Shown here: piece after piece, positions 1 to 4,981 of the stretch
How the letters are laid out: each line of letters opens with the position of its first letter
How positions within the stretch are numbered: position 1 is the first letter of the stretch
DNA from: a virus
DNA: 21,885 nucleotides
IMG/VR virus record: IMGVR_UViG_3300022929_000255
Span: 1-21,885 of that record
Strand: one strand, 5' to 3'
Program-made: the position numbers and the translations under genes
The notes under the pieces: model-generated
The model's database searches: none
Told to the model about the DNA's origin: nothing
What the model saw: only the letters and a program-made list of their open reading frames with translations

Positions 1-2
1 AG

Positions 3-161
3 ATTACTTTGGGTGGGAAGGAGAAACGACTGGCTGCTTGGTTGAAGGATGGACAGAGGGGGAAGTTCATGTCCCTCCAAGTAAGTGACTTCCAAGAGCA
101 GGCACAATCTGCCCCTCAACCAGTGTTGAATGATGACTTCTCTGATGACATTCCATTCTAA
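3..161 (+). CDS. Single-stranded DNA-binding protein, C-terminal fragment
   Basis: The window opens inside a gene whose last 52 codons are visible (frame beginning at position 3, stop TAA at 159-161). The encoded tail ends in NDDFSDDIPF. An acidic stretch closed by D-D-I-P-F is the hallmark C-terminal tip of bacterial and phage SSB proteins, which docks partner proteins at replication forks. Upstream of it are a Lys/Gly-rich stretch, a strand-like segment (KFMSLQVSDF) such as ends an OB fold, and a Gln/Pro-rich linker (QEQAQSAPQPV). I infer a phage SSB or SSB-like replication protein. The OB-fold core lies outside the window, so the family cannot be confirmed. The next gene starts one base after the stop. 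Confidence 0.7.
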   Translation: MTLGGKEKRLAAWLKDGQRGKFMSLQVSDFQEQAQSAPQPVLNDDFSDDIPF

Positions 162-162
162 G

Positions 163-366
163 ATGCACTACGGACATTTCTTAAAACGTCTGCATCAAGA
201 GTCCAAGCGGAGTAAGAATAGCGTAGCAAAGGCCATCAATATGGACAGGTCTAACTACTCTAAACTTTTAGAACGGGAAGATATGATGTTGTCTACCTTC
301 CACAAAATCTGCAAGGAACTTGATGTGAAATTAGGAGACTTAGATGGGACAGTTTTGGATTTGTAA
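163..366 (+). CDS. Small XRE/Cro-like helix-turn-helix protein
   Basis: This 67-residue protein starts at ATG 163, one base after the SSB stop. Earlier in-frame ATGs at 130 and 145 would overlap the SSB tail and are less likely. Residues about 18-38 (KNSVAKAINMDRSNYSKLLER) have the pattern of a Cro/C1-type helix-turn-helix, followed by MLSTFHKICKEL, the helix that usually packs behind it. The protein is essentially only the DNA-binding domain, as in Cro-like regulators. Its position in the replication module suggests a transcriptional regulator of the phage, but the operator is not identifiable here. The C-terminus overlaps the next gene by 23 bases. Confidence 0.7.
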   Translation: MHYGHFLKRLHQESKRSKNSVAKAINMDRSNYSKLLEREDMMLSTFHKICKELDVKLGDLDGTVLDL

Positions 367-742
367 CTCGTCCCACACTAGGGAAACTTTCCTCCGTCAG
401 GCTAAGGAACTGATGGAGGAGAGACCCTACGTTGTCTGGGAGGTGGACTTTGGTAAACCCAGAACGGGCAAACAGAACAACGCGCTTCATGTCTTCTGTA
501 GATTAGTTGCAGAAGAATTAAACAAGAATGGATTTAGCGTTGAGTCTTTTTTCAAAGAAGGTGTGGAGATTCCTTTCTCGCCAGAAATAGTAAAGGAACA
601 TATTTGGAAGCCGATACAGAAAGCAATAACTGACAAGGACTCTACCGCAGACTTGACTACGTTAGAGATTCAATCTACTTATGAGAATGTTAATAGAGCC
701 TTGTCAAATAAAGGAGTACACATTCCATGGCCGCAGAAGTAG
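344..742 (+). CDS. NinB-like recombination-associated protein
   Basis: The 132-residue protein starts at ATG 344, with AGGAG about six bases upstream inside the preceding gene. Visible features are an N-terminal alpha/beta stretch (MGQFWICNSSHTRETF), the motif GKPRTGKQNNALHVF at residues about 37-51, and a C-terminal PWPQK. The 'RTGKQNNALH' segment followed by a helix and a conserved tryptophan (IWKPIQ) resembles the core of NinB/Orf-type recombination mediator proteins and a group of uncharacterised marine-phage proteins. NinG is encoded further down the same operon, which fits a recombination role. The assignment is by weak resemblance; the catalytic or binding role is not shown by the sequence. 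Confidence 0.45.
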   Translation: MGQFWICNSSHTRETFLRQAKELMEERPYVVWEVDFGKPRTGKQNNALHVFCRLVAEELNKNGFSVESFFKEGVEIPFSPEIVKEHIWKPIQKAITDKDSTADLTTLEIQSTYENVNRALSNKGVHIPWPQK

Positions 743-951
743 AAACCTTATATGTTGAAAGTCAGGAAATGCTAGACACCCAAAGAAGCATGAACGGTAG
801 AGGCAAAGCCTTCAGTATCGCTTTATTAAAAGCCAAGTATGGAAAGATGAAAAAGGAAGACATGGTACGGGCTACCAAAAGTATCAGAGCATTGGAGACA
901 GGAGAACCTTGGGATGCGATTGAATTTAGAATTGGATGGGCAAGAAGCTGA
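727..951 (+). CDS. Hypothetical small protein
   Basis: This 74-residue protein starts at ATG 727, preceded by AAAGGAG about ten bases upstream, and overlaps the end of the previous gene by 16 bases. It is charged and predicted helical, with a basic middle (GKAFSIALLKAKYGKMKKEDMVRATKSIRAL). It has no cysteines and no membrane segment. I do not recognise the family. The strong ribosome site, tight packing and lack of rare features make it a credible gene of the DNA-metabolism module. Its size and basic charge would fit a small nucleic-acid-associated protein, but that is only inference. Confidence 0.65.
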   Translation: MAAEVETLYVESQEMLDTQRSMNGRGKAFSIALLKAKYGKMKKEDMVRATKSIRALETGEPWDAIEFRIGWARS

Positions 952-1063
952 AGAGATAATAACTTTATTAAAAGAATTAAAAGAGGTATTGGATGATGTC
1001 AGGGAAGATTTGTGCGTATATAAAATGCAACAGGATAGTGGACAGGGGGAGAGCGACAGCTAA
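914..1063 (+). CDS. Hypothetical 49-aa acidic helical protein
   Basis: A short frame of 49 codons starts at ATG 914, with AGGAG ending nine bases upstream inside the preceding gene, and ends at TAA 1061-1063. The product is strongly acidic with a clear amphipathic heptad pattern (EAEEIITLLKELKEVLDDV), so a short coiled coil or helical hairpin is likely. It overlaps the gene on its left by 38 bases and the zinc-finger gene on its right by about 68 bases. It fills what would otherwise be a 41-base gap between 951 and 993. I do not recognise a family. The long overlap with the next gene is the main reason for caution. Confidence 0.5.
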   Translation: MRLNLELDGQEAEEIITLLKELKEVLDDVREDLCVYKMQQDSGQGESDS

Positions 1064-1217
1064 GTTCTGTTCAGACAGATGTTCTAATAGGAACAAAGCC
1101 TATAAGGCGAAGATGGAATACAAAGAGAGTGGGCGGTCTAGGTATCACCTGACCGATGACGATAAGTACAGAGATTCAGTTCAGTTTAATAGAGAGTGGT
1201 TAAGCAGAAGATTATGA
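996..1217 (+). CDS. Small zinc-finger protein
   Basis: The 73-residue protein begins at ATG 996 (an adjacent in-frame ATG lies at 993), preceded by GAGG. It has two cysteine pairs: C-x4-C near the N-terminus (CAYIKC) and FCSDRCSNRNK around residues 24-34. The second pair matches the 'FCS.rCrnR' end of many small treble-clef or zinc-ribbon DNA-binding modules, in which the downstream basic helix contacts nucleic acid. The rest is basic and hydrophilic (NKAYKAKMEYKESGRSRY). I infer a zinc-dependent DNA- or RNA-binding accessory protein in the early operon. The exact family is not recognised. The metallophosphoesterase gene follows after seven bases. Confidence 0.65.
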   Translation: MSGKICAYIKCNRIVDRGRATAKFCSDRCSNRNKAYKAKMEYKESGRSRYHLTDDDKYRDSVQFNREWLSRRL

Positions 1218-1224
1218 GGTTCTT

Positions 1225-2403
1225 ATGCCTAAGTATGAAAGTCGTGCTACCAGAAATGCTCCAGACCCAGAACTATTACAGTATTGTGGAACTGAAAGAG
1301 AGCTTGAACTCCTATCCGCTTGGATAGAGTTTGGAACCTCCAAGGCGGCTGGGGATGAACTAGGAATCAATGACAATACCGTCAGGGCTGCGAAGCGTAG
1401 AGTAGAAGCTCGTGCTGCTGAGAAGGGCTGGCAAAGGAGTCCAAAAGAAATACCCGATGGGTATAAGTTAAAGGGTAGGTCTACTCTCTTTGATTCAGAC
1501 GGTAACACTAAAATTGAATGGGTAAAGACTGAAGCGGATAAGGAGAGACAAGAGGAGATAATGCGAGAGGTTTCTGAATCTCTCACTAAAGGCATAAAGC
1601 CTTGGCCCCTTGTTAAAGCTCCTAAGAAAACAAGTAAAGAATTATGCTCAGTCTATACAATTACTGACTATCATATCGGAGCCTATTCCTGGAGCGAGGA
1701 AACTGGTGAGGATTGGGATATTAGGATAGCTGAAGAGACTTTACACAAAGCCTTCACTGATATGATTGACGGTACTCCCGACTCCGAACAGGCCATATTC
1801 GTTCAGATGGGAGACTTCCTCCACTGGGACGGTTTAACGTCCGTCACACCCCTAAATAAGCACGTTCTTGACTCTGATGGACGCTACCCTAAGTTAGTTC
1901 AAGTGGCCATAGAAGGCTGCGTCAGGGCCGTAGAAATGCTCCTTCATAAACACAAGCACGTCCATATTGTTATATGTGAGGGGAACCATGACTTAACAGG
2001 TTCTGTCTGGTTGCAGGCTGTTATGAACATGGCGTTTAAGAATAACAAAAGGGTAACAGTAGATAATAGTGTGTTCCCATACTACTCATTTACTTGGGGC
2101 AAAGTTTTCTTAGGGTGGCATCATGGTCATCTTACTAAGATAAAAGGATTGGCGGGTAAGTTCTTTTCCGAACCCAGATTCAGAAGCGATATGGCTAATA
2201 CGGACTACATTTATTTATCTACTGGTCATCTCCATACGAAGGAATTATTTGAATCCTCAGGTGCGGTGATTGAAAGACACCCCACGTTAAATGCCAGAGA
2301 TGCTTACGGAGCGAGGGGCTTTGAGCATTCTCAAAGAGGTGCGTTAGCAATCACTTACCACAAAGACAGAGGCGAAATTAGTAGGGTTACGGTAACACCA
2401 TGA
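1225..2403 (+). CDS. HTH-metallophosphoesterase fusion protein
   Basis: The 392-residue protein starts at ATG 1225 with GAGG six bases upstream. The C-terminal two thirds is a calcineurin-like metallophosphoesterase with all metal-binding blocks present: D148-x-H150 (DYHIG), GDFLHWD at 196-202, GNHD at 253-256, HHGH at 299-302 and GHLH at 334-337. The order and spacing match active two-metal phosphoesterases. The N-terminal 70 residues contain a helix-turn-helix-like segment (SKAAGDELGINDNTVRAAKRRVEARA), as in terminase-small-subunit or resolvase-type HTH modules, joined by a charged linker. The substrate is unknown; nucleic acid is likely because of the HTH and the recombination neighbours. 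Members of this fusion are common in marine phages and are often annotated only as DNA-binding proteins. Confidence 0.85.
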   Translation: MPKYESRATRNAPDPELLQYCGTERELELLSAWIEFGTSKAAGDELGINDNTVRAAKRRVEARAAEKGWQRSPKEIPDGYKLKGRSTLFDSDGNTKIEWVKTEADKERQEEIMREVSESLTKGIKPWPLVKAPKKTSKELCSVYTITDYHIGAYSWSEETGEDWDIRIAEETLHKAFTDMIDGTPDSEQAIFVQMGDFLHWDGLTSVTPLNKHVLDSDGRYPKLVQVAIEGCVRAVEMLLHKHKHVHIVICEGNHDLTGSVWLQAVMNMAFKNNKRVTVDNSVFPYYSFTWGKVFLGWHHGHLTKIKGLAGKFFSEPRFRSDMANTDYIYLSTGHLHTKELFESSGAVIERHPTLNARDAYGARGFEHSQRGALAITYHKDRGEISRVTVTP

Positions 2404-2579
2404 GACAGTTAGACGAATTAAACATCCTTGAGAATTGTGAGCAGTGTATCTATCACTCCAAAGATAAATACAATCCCAGTAGGACGTATTGTAATAAGCT
2501 CGCAGAAACATACGGGAGGCCCGTAGAGATATGTGTGAACAAACACTTTCCAACCCCATGCCCTTTACCGAAGGTATAG
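2400..2579 (+). CDS. Small cysteine-rich protein, 59 aa
   Basis: ATG 2400 overlaps the stop of the metallophosphoesterase (ATGA junction) and the frame runs 59 codons to TAG 2577-2579. Cysteines are arranged as C-x2-C near residue 13 (NCEQCIYH), then YC, EIC and a terminal PCPL, a pattern typical of small zinc-binding or iron-sulphur-like modules. The C-terminal third overlaps the start of the following DUF1289-like gene by about 49 bases in another frame. No known family is recognised. Coupled start, regular cysteine spacing and hydrophilic composition support a real gene. Confidence 0.6.
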   Translation: MRQLDELNILENCEQCIYHSKDKYNPSRTYCNKLAETYGRPVEICVNKHFPTPCPLPKV

Positions 2580-2785
2580 CCAAGGTTAAGAATCCCTGTA
2601 GAGGTATATGTTCTACTTCTACCGTTGGCAGTATTTGGTGTGTGGGTTGTGGCAGATATTACAAGGACGTTATTAACTGGAATACTTACGATGAGTCTCA
2701 GAAGATTCTAGCCATGAAAAAGGCTACGGAACACTTGGAAAAGAAACGTCTGGGAGAGGTTACTGATAATCAGGATTACTTATGA
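2531..2785 (+). CDS. DUF1289-family small zinc-type protein
   Basis: The 84-residue product contains the DUF1289 signature: NPCRGICS, then a short turn, IWCVGCGRYYKDVINW and a helix (ESQKILAMKKATEHL). The family is defined by this 'PC.g.C......C.GCgR...ei..W' pattern, presumed to bind a metal, and has no established biochemical role. I chose ATG 2531 because GGGAGG lies about 11 bases upstream; ATG 2558 is an alternative that would reduce the overlap with the preceding cysteine-rich gene. It ends with an ATGA junction to the DUF3310 gene. Confidence 0.75.
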   Translation: MCEQTLSNPMPFTEGIAKVKNPCRGICSTSTVGSIWCVGCGRYYKDVINWNTYDESQKILAMKKATEHLEKKRLGEVTDNQDYL

Positions 2786-3015
2786 AGGCAACAGACAAAC
2801 AGGTAGGCGGTAGTCATTACAAGGGAATGAAGATACAACCTATAGAATATATACAGGCTAATGATTTAAGCTACTGTGAAGCTAATGTAGTTAAGTATGT
2901 ATCAAGGTGGAAGAATAAGAACGGTGTTGAGGATTTACTAAAGGCTAAACATTACATAGAGTTGTTAATAGAAAGCCAAGACGAGCCGTACTTAGACCAC
3001 TTGAGGGATGTATGA
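2782..3015 (+). CDS. DUF3310-family protein
   Basis: The 77-residue protein carries the DUF3310 signature: VGGSHYKGMKIQPIEYI at residues 8-24, then YCEANVVKYVSRWKNKNG and EDLLKAKHYIELLIE. This domain also occurs in the T7 gp1.7 nucleotide kinase, so it is sometimes called nucleotide kinase-like, but most members are short stand-alone phage proteins of unknown activity. The copy here is the stand-alone form and appears complete. The start overlaps the upstream stop (ATGA) and its own stop overlaps the NinG start in the same way. A role in nucleotide metabolism during replication is inferred from the family and the neighbours. Confidence 0.85.
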   Translation: MKATDKQVGGSHYKGMKIQPIEYIQANDLSYCEANVVKYVSRWKNKNGVEDLLKAKHYIELLIESQDEPYLDHLRDV

Positions 3016-3434
3016 AAAAGAAAACGCTTAGAGCTTTGATAGATGACGTAGCTAAGCTATTACAGAAGCACGTTAGGTTAAAGGCTGCGGTGGCTGCTGA
3101 TAAGAATGGATTTATAGAGTGTGTCTCTTGTAATAAGTGGTTCCACTGGAAGGATATGCAGGGTGGACACTGGATTGAAAGAGGGAAGCAGGCTACAAAG
3201 ATAATGGAAGAGAACATACATCCCCAGTGTAAAGGGTGTAACCAGTATGGAATGAGGCATAGGACTCACGTTAGAGAAGGTTACTCCAAGTTTATGAGAG
3301 ATATGTATGGAGATAACTTCTGCGATGAGATGTTGGTGAATAGCAAGAAACCGATTAAATACTTCAGACCTGACCTAGAAGATATGGTCAAAGAATTGAG
3401 GAAAAAGAACAGGGAATTAGAAGATGCCATTTAA
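3012..3434 (+). CDS. ninG: NinG/Rap-like recombination protein
   Basis: The 140-residue protein matches the lambda NinG (Rap) family: a basic N-terminal helix (LLQKHVRLKAA), a zinc-binding C37-x2-C40, the motif HWKDMQGGHWIERG (residues 45-58), then ENIHPQCKGCNQYGM, with C73-x2-C76 closing the metal site, and a YG-containing helix. The fold is HNH/treble-clef-like. NinG/Rap acts on recombination intermediates in lambda, cutting branched DNA during Red-type recombination. Its length is shorter than lambda NinG (about 200 residues), mainly in the N-terminal part. It is coupled to DUF3310 upstream by ATGA and overlaps the glycosyltransferase start by 11 bases. Confidence 0.85.
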   Translation: MKKKTLRALIDDVAKLLQKHVRLKAAVAADKNGFIECVSCNKWFHWKDMQGGHWIERGKQATKIMEENIHPQCKGCNQYGMRHRTHVREGYSKFMRDMYGDNFCDEMLVNSKKPIKYFRPDLEDMVKELRKKNRELEDAI

Positions 3435-4176
3435 CTTAGAGGGGAAGCCAAAAGTATCTATCATTACCATAATGTATAACGGTAGAACCCAACTGCTTAA
3501 AAGAGCAGTTCAAAGCGTTATCAACCAAAGCTATCCATACTGGGAACTTATCTTACAAGATGACCATTCTACAGACGGGACTTATGAAATGGCTGTTGGG
3601 TTAGCCATGACTGATAAAAGAATAAAGGTCTACAGAAATAAGAAGAACCTTGGCATATCAAAGAATAGGCTTGAGGCTTTTAAAAATACAACTGGTGAAT
3701 TGATAGCTCATTTAGATAATGATGACTTCTTGTATCCAGATGCGGTTAGGCTAATGGTAGATGCTTTTCAAGAAAACCCAGAGATAGGTTTTGCTTATAG
3801 TGATATGGCATACATTGAGGACAATCTACCTTCTGGTTATATAGCTCATAAGAATTACGGAGAGCCGCTTAGTCAGTATGGGTGGAGACACTTTGGGATG
3901 TTTAGAAGAAGTGCCTACGACAAAACCAACGGATACAATGTTGACCTAGCCTACCCTTGTGAAGACGCAGATATATTTATGCAGATTGCAGAGAAGTTTG
4001 TATTTACTAGGGTTCCCTTTGTTCTCTATGGATATCATAATCAAGGAGAACACGCCTACACTGGTATAGGCCCATGCAATACTTGTACTACCAGACATAT
4101 GTGTAATTTTTCTAGGGTGTTTGCTAAGAGCTTAACCCCTCCCATTGATGTGTTAACTTGGAAGCCGATAGAATAA
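3424..4176 (+). CDS. Family 2 glycosyltransferase
   Basis: The 250-residue protein has a GT-A fold: the nucleotide-sugar strand-helix KVSIITIMYNGRTQLLKRAV (10-29), SVINQSYPYWELILQDDHSTDGT (31-53), and the DxD-type metal motif in HLDNDD (96-101). An acceptor-site acidic motif CEDADIFMQIAE follows at 179-190, and YGYHNQGEHAY at 202-212 is a typical late GT2 element. It has no membrane segment, so it probably acts in the cytoplasm. The C-terminal 35 residues contain C218-x2-C221-x5-C227, which is not part of the standard GT2 core. Sugar donor and acceptor are unknown: phage GT2 enzymes may modify DNA, virion proteins or host surface glycans. ATG 3424 is inside the end of ninG and is preceded by AGGGAA. 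Confidence 0.85.
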   Translation: MPFNLEGKPKVSIITIMYNGRTQLLKRAVQSVINQSYPYWELILQDDHSTDGTYEMAVGLAMTDKRIKVYRNKKNLGISKNRLEAFKNTTGELIAHLDNDDFLYPDAVRLMVDAFQENPEIGFAYSDMAYIEDNLPSGYIAHKNYGEPLSQYGWRHFGMFRRSAYDKTNGYNVDLAYPCEDADIFMQIAEKFVFTRVPFVLYGYHNQGEHAYTGIGPCNTCTTRHMCNFSRVFAKSLTPPIDVLTWKPIE

Positions 4177-4316
4177 TGGACTTAAAACAAATCTGTGAAT
4201 GTGGGAATAAAATGTTAATCATCTACGACAGGGAAGATGAACTTGTAGTCAAAGGGTGGTTCTGTCCTTGGTGTGGGAAGTGGCGAAAGAATGATATGCG
4301 GAGTGTGTTGGCTTGA
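4176..4316 (+). CDS. Zinc-ribbon peptide, 46 aa
   Basis: ATG 4176 shares its first base with the last base of the glycosyltransferase stop codon, and the frame runs 46 codons to TGA 4314-4316. The product has C-x-C near the N-terminus (ICECGNKM) and CPWCGKW at residues 30-36, the classical two knuckles of a zinc ribbon, separated by a beta-hairpin-like segment (LIIYDREDELVVKGWF). No other domain fits in this length. Such ribbons commonly bind nucleic acid or act as protein adaptors in phage early regions. The stop overlaps the TTG start of the next gene. Confidence 0.65.
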   Translation: MDLKQICECGNKMLIIYDREDELVVKGWFCPWCGKWRKNDMRSVLA

Positions 4317-4549
4317 AACGGGAAATCCAGACTGTAGAAATAGACCCCATGGAACCAGACGAACTTGCGAAGTGGGTGAACAACAACTTACCCTTTTTGG
4401 AGGGGACGGAGCAGAGGGCGATTGGGACTCTTGCGATGATGGTGAGGGATTACTCGGAGTTCATGGAGGAGAATAATACAGTAGATGAATTATTCAATAT
4501 GTTCATCTCCATGAGATACAAGGAACTGATAGACGGGGAGCTACATTAG
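4313..4549 (+). CDS. Hypothetical acidic protein with TTG start
   Basis: The 78-residue product starts at TTG 4313, embedded in the stop of the preceding ribbon gene (TTGA), with GGAG nine bases upstream. ATG 4349 is a less supported alternative. The protein is acidic and mostly helical (EPDELAKWVNNNLPFLEGTE, then MMVRDYSEFMEENNTVDELFNMF), without cysteines or membrane segments. I do not recognise a family. Its stop TAG shares a base with the GTG start of the nuclease-like gene, so the two are likely translated together and may act together. Confidence 0.6.
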   Translation: MKREIQTVEIDPMEPDELAKWVNNNLPFLEGTEQRAIGTLAMMVRDYSEFMEENNTVDELFNMFISMRYKELIDGELH

Positions 4550-4917
4550 TGTCTAAGTACAACAATAAAAATCATGGCAGAAACTTAATACTTTTTGAGG
4601 GAATGAAAACTGTCAGAGGCATATACCCAACAGACATAGACGCTTTTGTAGAGATAAAGAATGATAAATTTATCTTTATAGAGTGTAAGTACAAAAAAGC
4701 AAAACTACCTTACGGACAACAACTTGCTCTGAAAAACTTAGTTGACGGCATGAAGCCTGAGAAGCGAGCCATTTTGTTAATAGCATCGCACGAATCAGAG
4801 GGAGATATAATGCTTGCTGACTGTATTGTTACTCATTACAGGGCAAAAGAAAAAACAAGAGAAACAAAAAGAGAAGTAACAGTTAAAGAGTTTTATGACT
4901 GGTTTGTTAATTATTAG
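4549..4917 (+). CDS. Putative PD-(D/E)XK-type nuclease
   Basis: The 122-residue protein begins at GTG 4549. Its core reads YPTDIDAFVEIK (26-37) followed by FIFIECKYKKAKLPYGQQLAL (41-61). An acidic residue (D29 or D31), a beta strand with E45-x-K47, and a downstream helix carrying Q57/Q58 is the arrangement of small PD-(D/E)XK nucleases and Holliday-junction-resolvase-like enzymes. The third strand (AILLIASH) completes the alpha/beta fold. The likely role is branched-DNA or recombination-intermediate cleavage, in keeping with NinG nearby. The family assignment rests on motif spacing only. It is the last gene of the plus-strand operon and ends in TAG. Confidence 0.55.
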   Translation: MSKYNNKNHGRNLILFEGMKTVRGIYPTDIDAFVEIKNDKFIFIECKYKKAKLPYGQQLALKNLVDGMKPEKRAILLIASHESEGDIMLADCIVTHYRAKEKTRETKREVTVKEFYDWFVNY

Positions 4918-4921
4918 GAGA

Positions 4922-4975
4922 GGTCAGTACGGCACCCAAAGGCGAGGGTGGAGGAACCCAGGATGCCGCACTGCC
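4922..4975. terminator. Imperfect inverted repeat between convergent operons
   Basis: This is the only non-coding gap between the two operons. Arms at 4925-4934 and 4964-4973 pair over ten positions with one mismatch (A4929/C4969), extendable by G4922-G4923 with C4974-C4975 past a bulged T4924. Inside, GGGT at 4946-4949 can pair either with ACCC 4934-4937 or with ACCC 4956-4959. Position between convergent genes suggests a bidirectional transcription stop or RNA-stabilising structure. There is no clear U-tract on either side, so a standard intrinsic terminator is not proven. Confidence 0.4.
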
Positions 4976-4981
4976 TCAAAA

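Noticed and set aside
1212-1595. 127-codon minus-strand frame opposite the HTH part of the phosphoesterase
   Set aside because: No ribosome site, against the operon direction, and the plus-strand protein has a recognisable domain.
4273-4476. 67-codon plus-strand frame across the zinc-ribbon and TTG-start genes
   Set aside because: Gly/Cys-rich out-of-frame shadow; the coupled genes at 4176 and 4313 account for the DNA.
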